From Pseudopedobacter sp039918235 (GTDB taxonomy: Bacteria > Bacteroidota > Bacteroidia > Sphingobacteriales > Sphingobacteriaceae), in NCBI GenBank assembly GCA_039918235.1, contig JBDSHZ010000083.1:1-64000 (forward strand): 64,000 bases of DNA, read 5' to 3'. The position numbers and the translations under genes were made by a program. The notes under the pieces were generated by a model that made no database searches, had not been told where the DNA came from, and saw only the letters and a list, made by a program, of their open reading frames with translations. This document shows, piece by piece, positions 41,780 to 51,263 of the stretch; position 1 is the first letter of the stretch, and every line of letters starts with the position of its first letter.

Positions 41780-42330
41780 AGTTAGGAATAAACATCTTCT
41801 ATGGCTACCCGGAGCAAGGAAAGGAATCAAATGTATTAGTGTTTTTTGTCAAAAAATCAAATTGAGTGGAAATTCTTTTACGGATACTGCTCAGTGATCG
41901 TGGCTTTACCTCAACAAATGAGGCTATATAGCCGTCTCTGTATTAAAATGAAAAGGCAACACACCACAGCCACAAAATTAGCACCGCAGCAAACAGTAAA
42001 GGGCATGTAAATGGTGTGGTTTGTTTATTTTTTTGGCAGCACCACCCTTGACAGTTTTCTGCTTGCTGCTACCTGTTGTTTAAGCGGTGCAATGCCAGTT
42101 TATGTGTATAGCTTACACCAGCGCGGGAACTTATCTTATTTTAGCAACGTTTAATGCTGATCTACAACTATAGCGTATAATATAGAATAGTCATCTATCA
42201 CTTTCAGATTGGCGGCAAAAATAGAAGCGAGCTTAGGGCTACTTTATCGTGATTTATGGTAGTTTATCGTACTGATGATGTTACTTATTTGTTACTTCAT
42301 GTTTTTAACTATTTGAAAATCAATTAGTAA
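41780..42330. other. Island end region without an intact gene
   Basis: About 550 bp with stop codons in every frame. Short fragments of open frame (for example MKRQHTTATKLAPQQTVKGM on the plus strand) may be relics of element genes but could not be identified. The two right-hand TGTTACT arm-type sites are at 42279-42285 and 42290-42296. Confidence 0.5.
42279..42296. promoter_or_regulatory. Right-hand arm-type sites (two TGTTACT heptamers)
   Basis: TGTTACT at 42279 and 42290, in the same orientation and 11 bp apart, about 45-60 bp inside the right attachment core. They match the heptamers at the left end. Confidence 0.55.
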
Positions 42331-42337
42331 TTATATT

Positions 42338-42348
42338 CCTGCCATGTT
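42338..42348. other. Attachment-site core with ghost hemW start (attR)
   Basis: CCTGCCATGTT. On the minus strand ATGGCAGGAATATAA gives M-A-G-I-stop, matching the first codons of HemW. The minus-strand octamer TACTTTTG just upstream (42350-42357) matches the TAnnTTTG promoter box and may be the displaced hemW promoter. Confidence 0.65.
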
Positions 42349-42591
42349 GCAAAAGTAAACAATTACACAAGAGTAAATACTTAAAGATAGGGAATGACCG
42401 TTGTGTGGCTGTTTTTTTTATTAGACAGTATAAACCTAATTTTAAAGAATTATTTTTGATTTAGGATTGATATCAATTTTCAAACTAAAGTTGGAATTGC
42501 ATAATAAGTTTCGCATTAGGGAACAAAAAATATTCCTGTAGATTTGCATAAGGGAAAAATCCAATTTATTATCGTCAGCTATTTTTAATTC

Positions 42592-43560
42592 ATGAAGTTT
42601 TTACTTTTTTTTCTTCTGTTATTTATCTGTTTTGATGGGTTTTCTCAGTTAAATAAAGACAGCCTACAGCTAAAAAAGGATACCACAGTTAATCCCTACA
42701 GATCAAGATACATTCCTGATTCAGCAACTTTAGCAAGAAATAACTTTGTTCGGGATTCTATTACCTGGCATTTCCTAAAACCAGATCCTGCAAGACCAAA
42801 TCCTTTTATAGAAAATCTTTTAAAAGAAACCATTGTTACAGATCCTTATTTATTAACCGCCCCGCAAAATTTAAAAGTTAAAAAAAACAATTATGGTTTG
42901 GGGCAATACATCAGTCAAAAACCTTTTTGGTTTCTGCCAGTAATTTTAGGGATTCTATTATTTTTTGGTATTGTTAGAATCATTTTTAAAAATGAAATAG
43001 ATGTTATTTTTAAAGCTTTTTATGATGATAGGATCTTAAGCCAGATTAATAAAGGGGAGAATATTCTAATTTCATGGCAATTTCTTTTTCTATACCTGAT
43101 ATTTTCCCTTACGGTAGGTTTACTGATATGTGTGATTCTTTACGGAGCAAAATCTTCTTACTTAGCTACAGATTTTAAGTTCTTCTTATTACTTTCATTA
43201 TTTGCCTTTATATTTTTTGGCGTAAAAATTTTAATCCTCCGTTTTCTGGCATTTATGTTTGAGCTTCAAAAGTTGGTTAAAGAATATTTAAATATTATTT
43301 ATTTAAGCTATTTCAACTCTCTGTTTGTCTTATTGCCATTAACATTCTGCTTGGTTTTTATCAATTCTCAACATAGCCCATTGTTCATTACAATTGGAAT
43401 AGTTCTTTTTTTCGCTATCATCGGCTTTCAGTTCCTTAGAATTACAATTAAAATTTTATTAAACTACAGATTATCAAAATTTTATTTAATTCTTTATCTT
43501 TGCGCTCTTGAAATCTGTCCGATTTTAATATTTGCCACTATAATTAATACCAGTTTATAA
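42592..43560 (+). CDS. DUF4271 domain-containing membrane protein
   Basis: 322 residues: a signal peptide (MKFLLFFLLLFICFDGFSQ), a short periplasmic region rich in polar residues (about 20-110) and then about six transmembrane helices. The family is restricted to Bacteroidota and, as here, sits directly before a uroporphyrinogen-III synthase-like gene. The stop codon is one base from the start of that gene. The function is unknown; the gene lies close to gldKLMN. Confidence 0.82.
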   Translation: MKFLLFFLLLFICFDGFSQLNKDSLQLKKDTTVNPYRSRYIPDSATLARNNFVRDSITWHFLKPDPARPNPFIENLLKETIVTDPYLLTAPQNLKVKKNNYGLGQYISQKPFWFLPVILGILLFFGIVRIIFKNEIDVIFKAFYDDRILSQINKGENILISWQFLFLYLIFSLTVGLLICVILYGAKSSYLATDFKFFLLLSLFAFIFFGVKILILRFLAFMFELQKLVKEYLNIIYLSYFNSLFVLLPLTFCLVFINSQHSPLFITIGIVLFFAIIGFQFLRITIKILLNYRLSKFYLILYLCALEICPILIFATIINTSL

Positions 43561-43561
43561 G

Positions 43562-44332
43562 ATGATGAGCGCTAATTTGGAAGAGAGAAAAATTAAAGTT
43601 AAAAGTATATTAGTCACTCTACCAGAACCAGAAGGAGAAAAATCACCCTATTACGAGGTAGCAGCCTCCTTAAATCTAAAAATCGATTTTAGATCTTTCA
43701 TACATGTTGAAGGAGTGCCCGCAAAAGAAATCAGAAAGGAAAAATTAAATATGTCTGATTTTTCTGCTGTTATATTAACAAGTAGAAACGCCGCCGACCA
43801 TTATTTTAGAGTTTGTGAAGAGATGAGATTTGATGTGCCTGCCGATATGAAATATTTCTGCATATCAGAATCTATCGCACTTTATCTTCAAAAATATATC
43901 CAGTACCGGAAGAGAAAAATTTTCTTTGGCAAACAAACCCCAAAAGATTTAGCCGATGTGCTTAAAAAACATACCAGTGAAAAGTTTTTATACCCTTGTT
44001 CTGATGTTGCGGCTGAAGCAACGGAAACATTTTTAAAAAACCAGGGTATTGATTTTACCCCTGCAGTACTGTTTAAAACTGTGGTTTCTGATTTATCAGA
44101 TCTTGCAGATGTTTTTTATGATATCATCGTTTTCTTTAGCCCATCAAGCGTACAATCATTATATATAAATTTCCCAGGATTCAATCAAAATAACACACGA
44201 ATTGCGGCTTTTGGAAAGACAACACAACAGGCAATAGAAGATGCCGGGTTAATATTAGATATCCCTGCTCCTACACCTGAAGCACCATCAATGACAATGG
44301 CTATTGAACAGTATATTAAGTCCATAAAGTAA
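43562..44332 (+). CDS. hemD: Uroporphyrinogen-III synthase
   Basis: 256 residues with the two-lobed HemD fold signature: SDFSAVILTSRNAADHYF in the first part, YPCSDVAAEATETFLKNQGI at the lobe junction and DIIVFFSPSSVQSL plus TRIAAFGKTTQQAIEDAG in the second part. The enzyme closes hydroxymethylbilane to uroporphyrinogen III, precursor of heme and siroheme (see cobA at 9126). HemD sequences diverge strongly, but these strings are typical. It follows DUF4271 by one base and ends at a terminator. Confidence 0.88.
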   Translation: MMSANLEERKIKVKSILVTLPEPEGEKSPYYEVAASLNLKIDFRSFIHVEGVPAKEIRKEKLNMSDFSAVILTSRNAADHYFRVCEEMRFDVPADMKYFCISESIALYLQKYIQYRKRKIFFGKQTPKDLADVLKKHTSEKFLYPCSDVAAEATETFLKNQGIDFTPAVLFKTVVSDLSDLADVFYDIIVFFSPSSVQSLYINFPGFNQNNTRIAAFGKTTQQAIEDAGLILDIPAPTPEAPSMTMAIEQYIKSIK

Positions 44333-44355
44333 ATGGAATAATAACCTATTAATTT

Positions 44356-44388
44356 AAGCGACCAATTAAAATTGGTCGCTTTTTTTTT
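44356..44388 (+). terminator. Rho-independent terminator after hemD
   Basis: AAGCGACCAATT pairs with AATTGGTCGCTT (two-base loop) and runs into eight or more T residues, 25 bp after the hemD stop codon. Confidence 0.85.
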
Positions 44389-44610
44389 GAAACTTTATCA
44401 ATCTCACAACGTAATACAATTAAAATTTAATTTTAAAATTACCTAATAATAGGTATTGAAATTATGTTATTTGATTTGTAATTTAATTAATTATAATTTT
44501 AATTGTGAGAAATTGAATGTTTTAACTAATTTAATATTTGGAAATCACTAATTTCTGTATATTAGAGACGTTTTTTGCACAAGGAAAACACAATAAAACT
44601 TGAAGAGCAC
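44389..44610. other. AT-rich promoter region of the gldKLMN cluster
   Basis: About 220 bp between the hemD terminator and the gldK ATG. It is extremely AT-rich and holds no gene; the gldKLMN promoter must lie here, but no full consensus was found. Confidence 0.4.
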
Positions 44611-45966
44611 ATGAAAAATCTATACATATCAGCTTTGGTATTGTTCGTTTTTGTAGTTTCCGGCTGTGGAGCGGGAAATGGCAGAGGGGAGCTAATTGGA
44701 GTTAAATCCAAGAGCGTAAAGACCGAACTTCCTTACGGAATGGTATATATTCCTGCCGGTACTTTCGTGATGGGCCAAGTAGATCAAGATGTTACAATTT
44801 CACAATTCCCTCAAAACAAACAGGTTACAATTTCTGCATTTTACATGGATGAAACAGAAATCTCTAACAGTGAATACCATCAATTTGTGAATTGGGTAAG
44901 GGATTCAATCGCTATTTCTAGATTAGGAAGTAAAGTAGATCAAAAAAAATATTTTATTACCCCAAAAGGAAAAGGAGCCACACCTTCATCCAAAAAGTAC
45001 ATCAATTGGAAAAATGTATCTGCTAAAAAAGGGATTTGGTCTGATAAAAAAATCGTCAACGATCTTGAAAAAGCAATGTATTATGATGGCAATGAAAAAT
45101 TCTTCAATAAAAAAGAATTAAAAATTGAACAGTTAAAATATGAATATGCTTGGATTGACTATAAAAAAGCGGCAAATTATAGAAGCTTAAGAGACCCTAA
45201 TTTAAATAACGGAACACCTGTTATAACAAGAGACAGCTTTATTGTTAAAGAACAAACCTATATTTATCCTGATACTTTAGTTTGGATTTCCGATTTCACT
45301 TATGCACAGAACGATCCAATGGCCAAGGGATATTTTTCACATCCTTCATTTTCTAATTATCCAGTTGTTGGCGTAACCTGGGAGCAAGCTAAGGCTTTCA
45401 CCATGTGGAGATCGAGACTAAATGAATCCTACAAAAACTCTAAAAAGCTTCCTGCAAGATTAGACTATGATTTACCTACAGAAGCAGAATTTGAATATGC
45501 TGCCAGAGGAGGAAGAGTAGCTACTAGTTATCCTTGGGGAGGTCCTTATATCAGAAATGCGAAAGGTTGCTTATTGGCAAACTTTAAACCTGGCAGAGGA
45601 AATTATATTGATGATGGCGGCGCATTTACTGTTTACGTAAAATCATACTTCCCAAATGATTACGGATTATATAATATGGCCGGTAATGTATCAGAATGGA
45701 CCAGCTCTATTTATAGTGACGCAGCATCTGCTTATGTAAGTTCTATCAACCCTTCCTTTAACAGAGCAGTTAAAAAAGGAGACCCGGATTACAATAAAAA
45801 AAGAGTTGTAAAAGGCGGATCATGGAAAGATATTGGTTACTTCCTCCAAAACTCTGCTAAATCTTATGAATATCCAGATTCAGCAAGATCATCCATCGGC
45901 TTTAGATGTGTTACTCCATTTTTGGGAAGAGACATTAAAGACAAGCCGAGCAAGATGAGACCTTAA
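44611..45966 (+). CDS. gldK: Gliding motility/type IX secretion lipoprotein GldK
   Basis: 451 residues from the ATG at 44611. A lipoprotein signal (MKNLYISALVLFVFVVSGC) places it in the outer membrane facing the periplasm. The rest is a formylglycine-generating-enzyme-like (FGE-sulfatase) domain: MVYIPAGTFVMGQ, PTEAEFEYAARGG, NMAGNVSEWTSS and GGSWKD...SIGFRC. With GldN it forms the periplasmic ring of the type IX secretion/gliding machine. An upstream TTG start is not needed. It is the first gene of the gldKLMN cluster. Confidence 0.96.
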   Translation: MKNLYISALVLFVFVVSGCGAGNGRGELIGVKSKSVKTELPYGMVYIPAGTFVMGQVDQDVTISQFPQNKQVTISAFYMDETEISNSEYHQFVNWVRDSIAISRLGSKVDQKKYFITPKGKGATPSSKKYINWKNVSAKKGIWSDKKIVNDLEKAMYYDGNEKFFNKKELKIEQLKYEYAWIDYKKAANYRSLRDPNLNNGTPVITRDSFIVKEQTYIYPDTLVWISDFTYAQNDPMAKGYFSHPSFSNYPVVGVTWEQAKAFTMWRSRLNESYKNSKKLPARLDYDLPTEAEFEYAARGGRVATSYPWGGPYIRNAKGCLLANFKPGRGNYIDDGGAFTVYVKSYFPNDYGLYNMAGNVSEWTSSIYSDAASAYVSSINPSFNRAVKKGDPDYNKKRVVKGGSWKDIGYFLQNSAKSYEYPDSARSSIGFRCVTPFLGRDIKDKPSKMRP

Positions 45967-46017
45967 TTTAATAAATACTGATACAATCCTAAACTTTTAA
46001 AAAAAAACGTCTAAAAA

Positions 46018-46824
46018 ATGGCTCACAAAAAAAATTTAATAGAAAAACTCCCTATGGATAAAATCATTTCTTGGGGAGCGGCAGTTGTTATTATTGGTGC
46101 GATGTTCAAGATTCTTCACTGGAAAAATGGTGAATTAATTATTGGAATTGGATTAGCTACAGAAGCACTTTTGTTTTTTTTAATGGGATTTATACCGGCT
46201 CACAAAGAGCCACATTGGGAAAAAGTATATCCACAACTTTCAAATGATTATACTGGTGATTTGCCAGATATGAAAAAAGCAGTGAAATTAAACGAATTAG
46301 AAATTAAAGGTGGTAGCGGAGGCGGAATGCCGGATTTAGCAATTGGAGACGAAGCGATTGCTAAGATAAAACAAGGATTGGAAAACTTTACCAATAAAGT
46401 GAGTGCCATTTCCAATTCTGCTGACGCATCTATTGCAACCAAAGAATTTGCTGATAATTTAAAAACTGCTGCTGCGAAAGCAACCCATTTAAGTTCCGTG
46501 TTTGATCAAGCTTCTTCTGGTGTTGCTGAAATTGCAAATGCTGCGCAAAGTTCTAAAGAATATCATAATCAAATCAATAATTTAGGTAAAAGTATTTCAG
46601 CTTTAAATGCAGTTTATGAATTAGAATTACAGGATTCTAGCGCTCATTTAAAATCAATGAATAAATTCTACGGGAATTTATCCCAAACCATGTCTAACTT
46701 TAATGAATCAATGGATGATTCTAAACAATTTAAAGAAGAAGTTGCAAAACTTTCTAGGAATCTATCCAGCTTAAACGCTGTTTATGGCAATATGCTATCT
46801 GCCATGAACCAGCCTAGGGCTTAA
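46018..46824 (+). CDS. gldL: Gliding motility/type IX secretion motor protein GldL
   Basis: 268 residues. Two N-terminal transmembrane helices (about 16-36 and 39-60) are followed by a long cytoplasmic region with predicted coiled coils (120-265). The helix-2 glutamate lies in IGLATEALLFFLMG and is residue 49, matching the proton-channel glutamate described for GldL. GldL and GldM form the inner-membrane proton-driven motor. It lies 51 bp after gldK and 35 bp before gldM. Confidence 0.96.
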   Translation: MAHKKNLIEKLPMDKIISWGAAVVIIGAMFKILHWKNGELIIGIGLATEALLFFLMGFIPAHKEPHWEKVYPQLSNDYTGDLPDMKKAVKLNELEIKGGSGGGMPDLAIGDEAIAKIKQGLENFTNKVSAISNSADASIATKEFADNLKTAAAKATHLSSVFDQASSGVAEIANAAQSSKEYHNQINNLGKSISALNAVYELELQDSSAHLKSMNKFYGNLSQTMSNFNESMDDSKQFKEEVAKLSRNLSSLNAVYGNMLSAMNQPRA

Positions 46825-46859
46825 TTTTTTCATTTAAACGCTTTTAACGAAAATAAGAT

Positions 46860-48392
46860 ATGGCAGGCGGTAAGGAAACCCCAAGGCAGAAAATGATTGG
46901 TATTATGTACCTAGTGCTAATGGCAATGTTAGCATTAAACGTAAGTAATACCGTATTGGATGCTTTTAAAACAGTAAGAGATGGTTTAGAAAAAAGTAAT
47001 GATAATATGAACGATCGTTTATCGTTTATCATGACACTTTTCAAAAACTATTACGATAATGCGCCTAAAAAAGCTGAAGTAAATTATACTAAAGCAAAAG
47101 AAGCTAAAAAAATAGGCGAAGAATTAGTCAAACATATTGAAGATATCAAACAAGACCTGATCACCAAAACAGAAGGTTTAGATGAAGTGACTGGAGATTT
47201 AAAAAAGAGAGATGATTTAGGGATATCACAAAAAGAGTTTGTTGAAGATAAAAAAGGTGAAGCCTTACAGAAGAAGATTGAAGACGGAGCAAAAAAGCTA
47301 AGTGCGCTAATTGGTCAAACACCAAAAGCAATAGGTTTAGAATTATCATGGCCTGAAATAAACCCGAGCACAAAAGGGAAGCAAAGTTGGTCTGAGTATA
47401 ATTTTGGGGAAGGAAAACCTTTAACCTCAACCATTACTTTATTGGCCAAATTCCAGAATGATGTTAAAAATGCTGAAGCTTATGTAATTAATAAGTTATA
47501 TCAGGAAACAACTGGTGGCGGTGTTGTTGATTCATACAGAGCTGTTGCCGTTGCAAAAAGCAGTTATATTTTAGCAGGACAAACTTATGAGGCCAATGTG
47601 TTCTTAACCGCTGGAAGTTCTAGTATTCCAATTACCGCTACCGTTAACGGTTCTGTTCTTCCTCAAGAAAATGGTCAAGCAAAATACAAAGCTGGCAGTT
47701 CTAAAGAAGGTTTATATAAATGGACCGGAACAGTTTCTTTTAAAGACCCAACAACCGGAGAAGTTAAATCTTTCACTACTGACCCTATTGAATACCAGGT
47801 TGCAAGACCCTCTGCAGTAGTTTCTCCTGATAAAATGAATGTATTTTATAAAGGTGTTCAAAATCCTGTTTCTGTTTCGGCACCAGGTATTGCAAAGGAA
47901 AAGTTAAAAGTAAGTGTTACCAATGGGACTATCAGTGGTGCTAATGGTTCTTATAATGTTAAAGTAAGTAGCGGTACAGAAGCGGTAGTAACTGTATCTG
48001 CTGAAATTGAGCCTGGCAAAACTTCAGTATTAGGTTCTAGTAAATTTAGGATTAAAGAAGTTCCAGATCCGGTTGCTACTTTTGCAGGAAAACAATCTGG
48101 ACAGGTAAGTTCAGCCACCGCAAAATCTACAGGTTTACTAGATGCGGAGCTTAAACAGTTTGATTTTGACTTAAAATTTAGAGTTGTAAAATTCAATTTG
48201 TTTATCACCAGACCAAGACAAGATCCATTATTTTATCAATCTAATGATGGGAATTTTTCTGGTTCTATTAAGCAAAACATAAACAGTTTAAACCCTGGAG
48301 ACAACATTATCTTTCAGAACATCGTTGTATCAGGTGAGGACGGAACTACAAGAACCCTAGACGGTTCGGTAGCTATTTCAATAGGAAGATAA
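46860..48392 (+). CDS. gldM: Gliding motility/type IX secretion protein GldM
   Basis: 510 residues. The N-terminus MAGGKETPRQKMIGIMYLVL carries the conserved Arg9 and the single transmembrane helix that packs with GldL. The rest is periplasmic, with a helical first part (about 60-175) and Ig-like beta domains (about 220-500) that reach the GldK/GldN ring. It is the shaft that transmits motor rotation. The length is normal for the family. Confidence 0.96.
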   Translation: MAGGKETPRQKMIGIMYLVLMAMLALNVSNTVLDAFKTVRDGLEKSNDNMNDRLSFIMTLFKNYYDNAPKKAEVNYTKAKEAKKIGEELVKHIEDIKQDLITKTEGLDEVTGDLKKRDDLGISQKEFVEDKKGEALQKKIEDGAKKLSALIGQTPKAIGLELSWPEINPSTKGKQSWSEYNFGEGKPLTSTITLLAKFQNDVKNAEAYVINKLYQETTGGGVVDSYRAVAVAKSSYILAGQTYEANVFLTAGSSSIPITATVNGSVLPQENGQAKYKAGSSKEGLYKWTGTVSFKDPTTGEVKSFTTDPIEYQVARPSAVVSPDKMNVFYKGVQNPVSVSAPGIAKEKLKVSVTNGTISGANGSYNVKVSSGTEAVVTVSAEIEPGKTSVLGSSKFRIKEVPDPVATFAGKQSGQVSSATAKSTGLLDAELKQFDFDLKFRVVKFNLFITRPRQDPLFYQSNDGNFSGSIKQNINSLNPGDNIIFQNIVVSGEDGTTRTLDGSVAISIGR

Positions 48393-48449
48393 TAATTATT
48401 GAAATATTAAAAATAAAATAGAGATGAATATTCTCTTTAAAAATTGAGT

Positions 48450-49355
48450 ATGATGAAAAGTTTAAGTATCACATCATTATTATTGGTCGCTACATTTCAG
48501 CTATTTGCTCAAACCGCATCAGATAAGCCGAAAGTAATGCCTATTTATTCGATTTTCCAAAAATCGGATTCTATAAAAATAGCTAGAGAAAAAGATTTAG
48601 GGAAAACACCTGTAAATTGTGCACCTGAATTACCTAGAGTAAAAAGCGATGATGTAATCTTTGCTAAAAGATTGACCAGAGATATTTACTTTGCAGATCC
48701 TGCTAACAGGTATTTAACGCCTGTAGATACAAATAAGAATTTGTTAACTATTTTATTAAGAGGCATATCTACACAGAAAATAGAAGCTTATCAAACTTGG
48801 AATCCTAGCACAGGAAGAGTAGAGGAATTGATTGACTATAATACGCTTTTAACCAAATCAGATGCTTCTGCAGGTTTAGGTTTCCCATTGCAGTTTTCTG
48901 ATCAGGAATTACTGGCTAAATGCGGATTGAGGATTATTGAAGATTGGTATTTTGACACCAATAGATCTGAATTTAAATCTTTCATTATTGCAATTGGATT
49001 TATTGTTCCCGGTTCAGCTGCAAGTTCTGCAAGTGTCCCTAAGTTAAAAGATACGAATGTGAAGTTAGGTGAGGCCGGACAAGGTATGATTGGTTTATTC
49101 TATGTCAACTACCCTACCATCAGAAATTACATCTGTAAATTCAATGTTTATCATCCAAATGAAAAAATCAGATACAGCTTTGATGATGTATTTCAATTAC
49201 GTTATTTCTCCAGCTTAATTACAGAAGAATCTAATCCTGATGGTTATAAACTGGCAGACAGACCTGATTTAAAATCTGGTTTGGATAAACTTTTAGAGGC
49301 GGATAGAATTAAGAAATCTTTAATTCAATATGAACAAGATATGTGGGACCATTAA
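48450..49355 (+). CDS. gldN: Gliding motility/type IX secretion protein GldN
   Basis: 301 residues from the ATG at 48450. A signal peptide (MMKSLSITSLLLVATFQLFAQ) exports it to the periplasm, where GldN joins GldK in the ring beneath the outer membrane. Family strings include VIFAKRLTRDIYFADPANR, CGLRIIEDWYFDTNRSEF and the C-terminal YEQDMWDH. It is the last gene of the cluster and ends at a hairpin shared with uvrC. Confidence 0.95.
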   Translation: MMKSLSITSLLLVATFQLFAQTASDKPKVMPIYSIFQKSDSIKIAREKDLGKTPVNCAPELPRVKSDDVIFAKRLTRDIYFADPANRYLTPVDTNKNLLTILLRGISTQKIEAYQTWNPSTGRVEELIDYNTLLTKSDASAGLGFPLQFSDQELLAKCGLRIIEDWYFDTNRSEFKSFIIAIGFIVPGSAASSASVPKLKDTNVKLGEAGQGMIGLFYVNYPTIRNYICKFNVYHPNEKIRYSFDDVFQLRYFSSLITEESNPDGYKLADRPDLKSGLDKLLEADRIKKSLIQYEQDMWDH

Positions 49356-49381
49356 AAATTTAAATTATAAAGCTTAAATCA

Positions 49382-49411
49382 AAAAGCCCTTTCTTTTTAG
49401 AGAGGGCTTTT
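49382..49411. terminator. Bidirectional terminator overlapping the uvrC stop codon
   Basis: AAAAGCCCT and its complement AGGGCTTTT form a stem with a loop that contains the uvrC stop codon; the last uvrC codons (AAA AGC CCT CTC) are one arm. T-runs on both strands allow it to stop gldN and uvrC transcripts. Confidence 0.7.
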
Positions 49412-51202
49412 GTTTTGAAAAAAGTTTTTTATTGCTTTTGCCTGTTTGGTATTCACTACCTGTAATAATGCTGCTTCTTCAGCTTCTCTTATTTTCTTTA
49501 CAGATTTGAAGTGCTTTAATAAATTTTGAGCAGTTATCTTTCCTATTCCTTCCACCAGTTCCAATTCTGTTTTTAATGTCCCCTGATCTCTTTTCTTTCT
49601 GTGGAAAGTGATTCCGAAACGGTGGGCTTCATCTCTCAATTGCTGAATAATTTTTAAAGTTTCTGACTTCTTATCCAAATACAAAGGATATTGATCTCCC
49701 GGATAATAAAGTTCTTCCAATCTTTTTGCAATTCCGATGATGGCTACTTTCTCATATATTCCTAATAGCTTTAAGCTTTTTACAGCCGACGATAATTGTC
49801 CTTTGCCACCATCAATCACGATGAGTTGAGGTAATGGGGAAGTTTCTTCCAACATTCTCCTGTATCTTCTAAAAACCGCTTCTTCCATGGTGGCAAAATC
49901 ATTCGGGCCTTCTACTGTTTTCACATTAAAATGTCGGTAATCTTTTTTAGATGGCTTTGCATCTCTAAATACTACGATAGCCGAAACTGGATATTTCCCT
50001 TGAAAATTGGAGTTATCAAAACATTCTATATGCCGCGGTAAATCCTTTAATCTTAAATCTTTTTGCATCTGCGTAAGCAAACGGTCTGTTCTAAATTCTG
50101 GATTTAACTTTTCGTATTGGTCTATTTTATCCTTTCTGAAAAATTTAACGTTCTTTTCTGAAAGCTCTAATAATTTCTTTTTCTCCCCCTGTTTTGGAAC
50201 AGTAAATTTCACATTTGCATCATCCAGCTCCAAATCAAATGGGACAATTATTTCTTTAGATTCACTTTGAAACCTAGATCTGAATTCTGAAATCGCAATA
50301 GAGAGCAATTCCTCATCAGATTCATCCAATTTCTTTTTGATCTCTATGGTTTGTGTTTGAATGATGGTTCCATGCATTACTTTCAGATAATTCACAAATC
50401 CAATTTTCTCATCAGAGGCGATGCTAAAAACATCTACTTCTGTAATGGAAGAATTAACAATAGTAGATTTACTCTGATATTTTTCTAATAATTCATACTT
50501 CCTTTGCAAGCGGTGAGCAGCTTCAAAATTCAGGTTACTCGATTCTTCTGCTATCTGCTCTTTCAATCCTTTTAAAACCGAACCTATTTTTCCGTTTAAA
50601 ATATCTTTAATCTCTTCAATAAATCCATTGTACTCTTCTTCATTTTGCAAAGCTTCACAAGGCCCTTTACAATTCCCGATCTGATACTCTAAACAGACTT
50701 TAAATTTATTGGCTTTGATATTTTCTTTGGATAATGCCAAATTGCAAGTCCTCAGTTGATAGGTATCCTTTATCAACCCTAAAATAGAATGCATCATACT
50801 TACAGAAGGATAAGGTCCTAAATATTTAGAACCGTCCTTTACAATTCTCCTGGTCCATTGAATGCGGGGAAAACGTTCGTTTTTAATGACAATCCAAGGA
50901 TAGGTCTTGTCATCTTTCAGCATTACATTGTACCTAGGCTGATGCTTCTTTATCAGGCTGTTTTCTAAAAGCCAGGCATCAATCTCGGTATCAACAATGG
51001 TAAAAGTGATTTTATTGATCTTACTTACTAAAACACGGGTTTTGGCATTTACTTTATAACCATCGTTATTGAAATAAGAATTTACCCTGTTTTTTAAATC
51101 CTTTGCTTTACCAATGTATATCAGTTCATCATGAATATCATAGTATTGATAAACACCCGGCTTATGCGGCACTTTTTTTATTGCTGATTTATGATCAAAC
51201 AT
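49397..51202 (-). CDS. uvrC: Excinuclease ABC subunit C
   Basis: UvrC makes both incisions in nucleotide excision repair. The 601-residue protein has the GIY-YIG domain at the start (PGVYQYYDIHDELIYIGKAKDL), a UVR motif (about 205-235), an RNase H-like endonuclease domain (HIECFDNSNFQGKYPVS, VIDGGKGQLSSA) and a C-terminal helix-hairpin-helix region (LVEGIGKITAQNLLKHF). The length is normal. The 3' end forms part of a terminator stem shared with gldN. Confidence 0.98.
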   Translation of the reverse strand: MFDHKSAIKKVPHKPGVYQYYDIHDELIYIGKAKDLKNRVNSYFNNDGYKVNAKTRVLVSKINKITFTIVDTEIDAWLLENSLIKKHQPRYNVMLKDDKTYPWIVIKNERFPRIQWTRRIVKDGSKYLGPYPSVSMMHSILGLIKDTYQLRTCNLALSKENIKANKFKVCLEYQIGNCKGPCEALQNEEEYNGFIEEIKDILNGKIGSVLKGLKEQIAEESSNLNFEAAHRLQRKYELLEKYQSKSTIVNSSITEVDVFSIASDEKIGFVNYLKVMHGTIIQTQTIEIKKKLDESDEELLSIAISEFRSRFQSESKEIIVPFDLELDDANVKFTVPKQGEKKKLLELSEKNVKFFRKDKIDQYEKLNPEFRTDRLLTQMQKDLRLKDLPRHIECFDNSNFQGKYPVSAIVVFRDAKPSKKDYRHFNVKTVEGPNDFATMEEAVFRRYRRMLEETSPLPQLIVIDGGKGQLSSAVKSLKLLGIYEKVAIIGIAKRLEELYYPGDQYPLYLDKKSETLKIIQQLRDEAHRFGITFHRKKRDQGTLKTELELVEGIGKITAQNLLKHFKSVKKIREAEEAALLQVVNTKQAKAIKNFFQNKSPL

Positions 51203-51213
51203 ACGTTTGGTAA

Positions 51214-51241
51214 AAATAAAAAAACCACCTCAAAGGTGGTT
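51214..51241 (-). terminator. Terminator after the penicillin-binding protein gene
   Basis: On the minus strand AACCACCT pairs with AGGTGGTT and is followed by seven or more T residues, about 20 bp after the stop codon at 51264. Confidence 0.8.
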
Positions 51242-51263
51242 CATTTTAATGACATCAATTTTC

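Larger units (their letters stand above)
34920..42348. mobile_element. Decayed 7.4-kb integrative element inserted at the hemW start codon
   Basis: The 11-bp core CCTGCCATGTT occurs at 34920-34930, where it contains the hemW start codon, and again at 42338-42348, where reading leftwards gives ATG GCA GGA ATA and then a stop, a ghost of the hemW start (MAGI). Clusters of TGTTACT lie inside both ends (five at 35048-35104, two at 42279-42296), as expected for integrase arm-type sites. The left end has the first codons of a tyrosine recombinase. Cargo: TetR, epoxide hydrolase, a small membrane protein, VOC, Crp, an MBL-fold hydrolase and an SDR. By eye the hydrolase DNA is richer in GC than its surroundings. 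No conjugation gene was recognised. Confidence 0.72.

Noticed and set aside
41940..42000. Short frame MKRQHTTATKLAPQQTVKGM
   Set aside because: Twenty codons in decayed island DNA, with no recognisable family or signal.
44575..44610. Upstream TTG start of GldK
   Set aside because: It would hide the lipoprotein signal sequence behind a charged extension.
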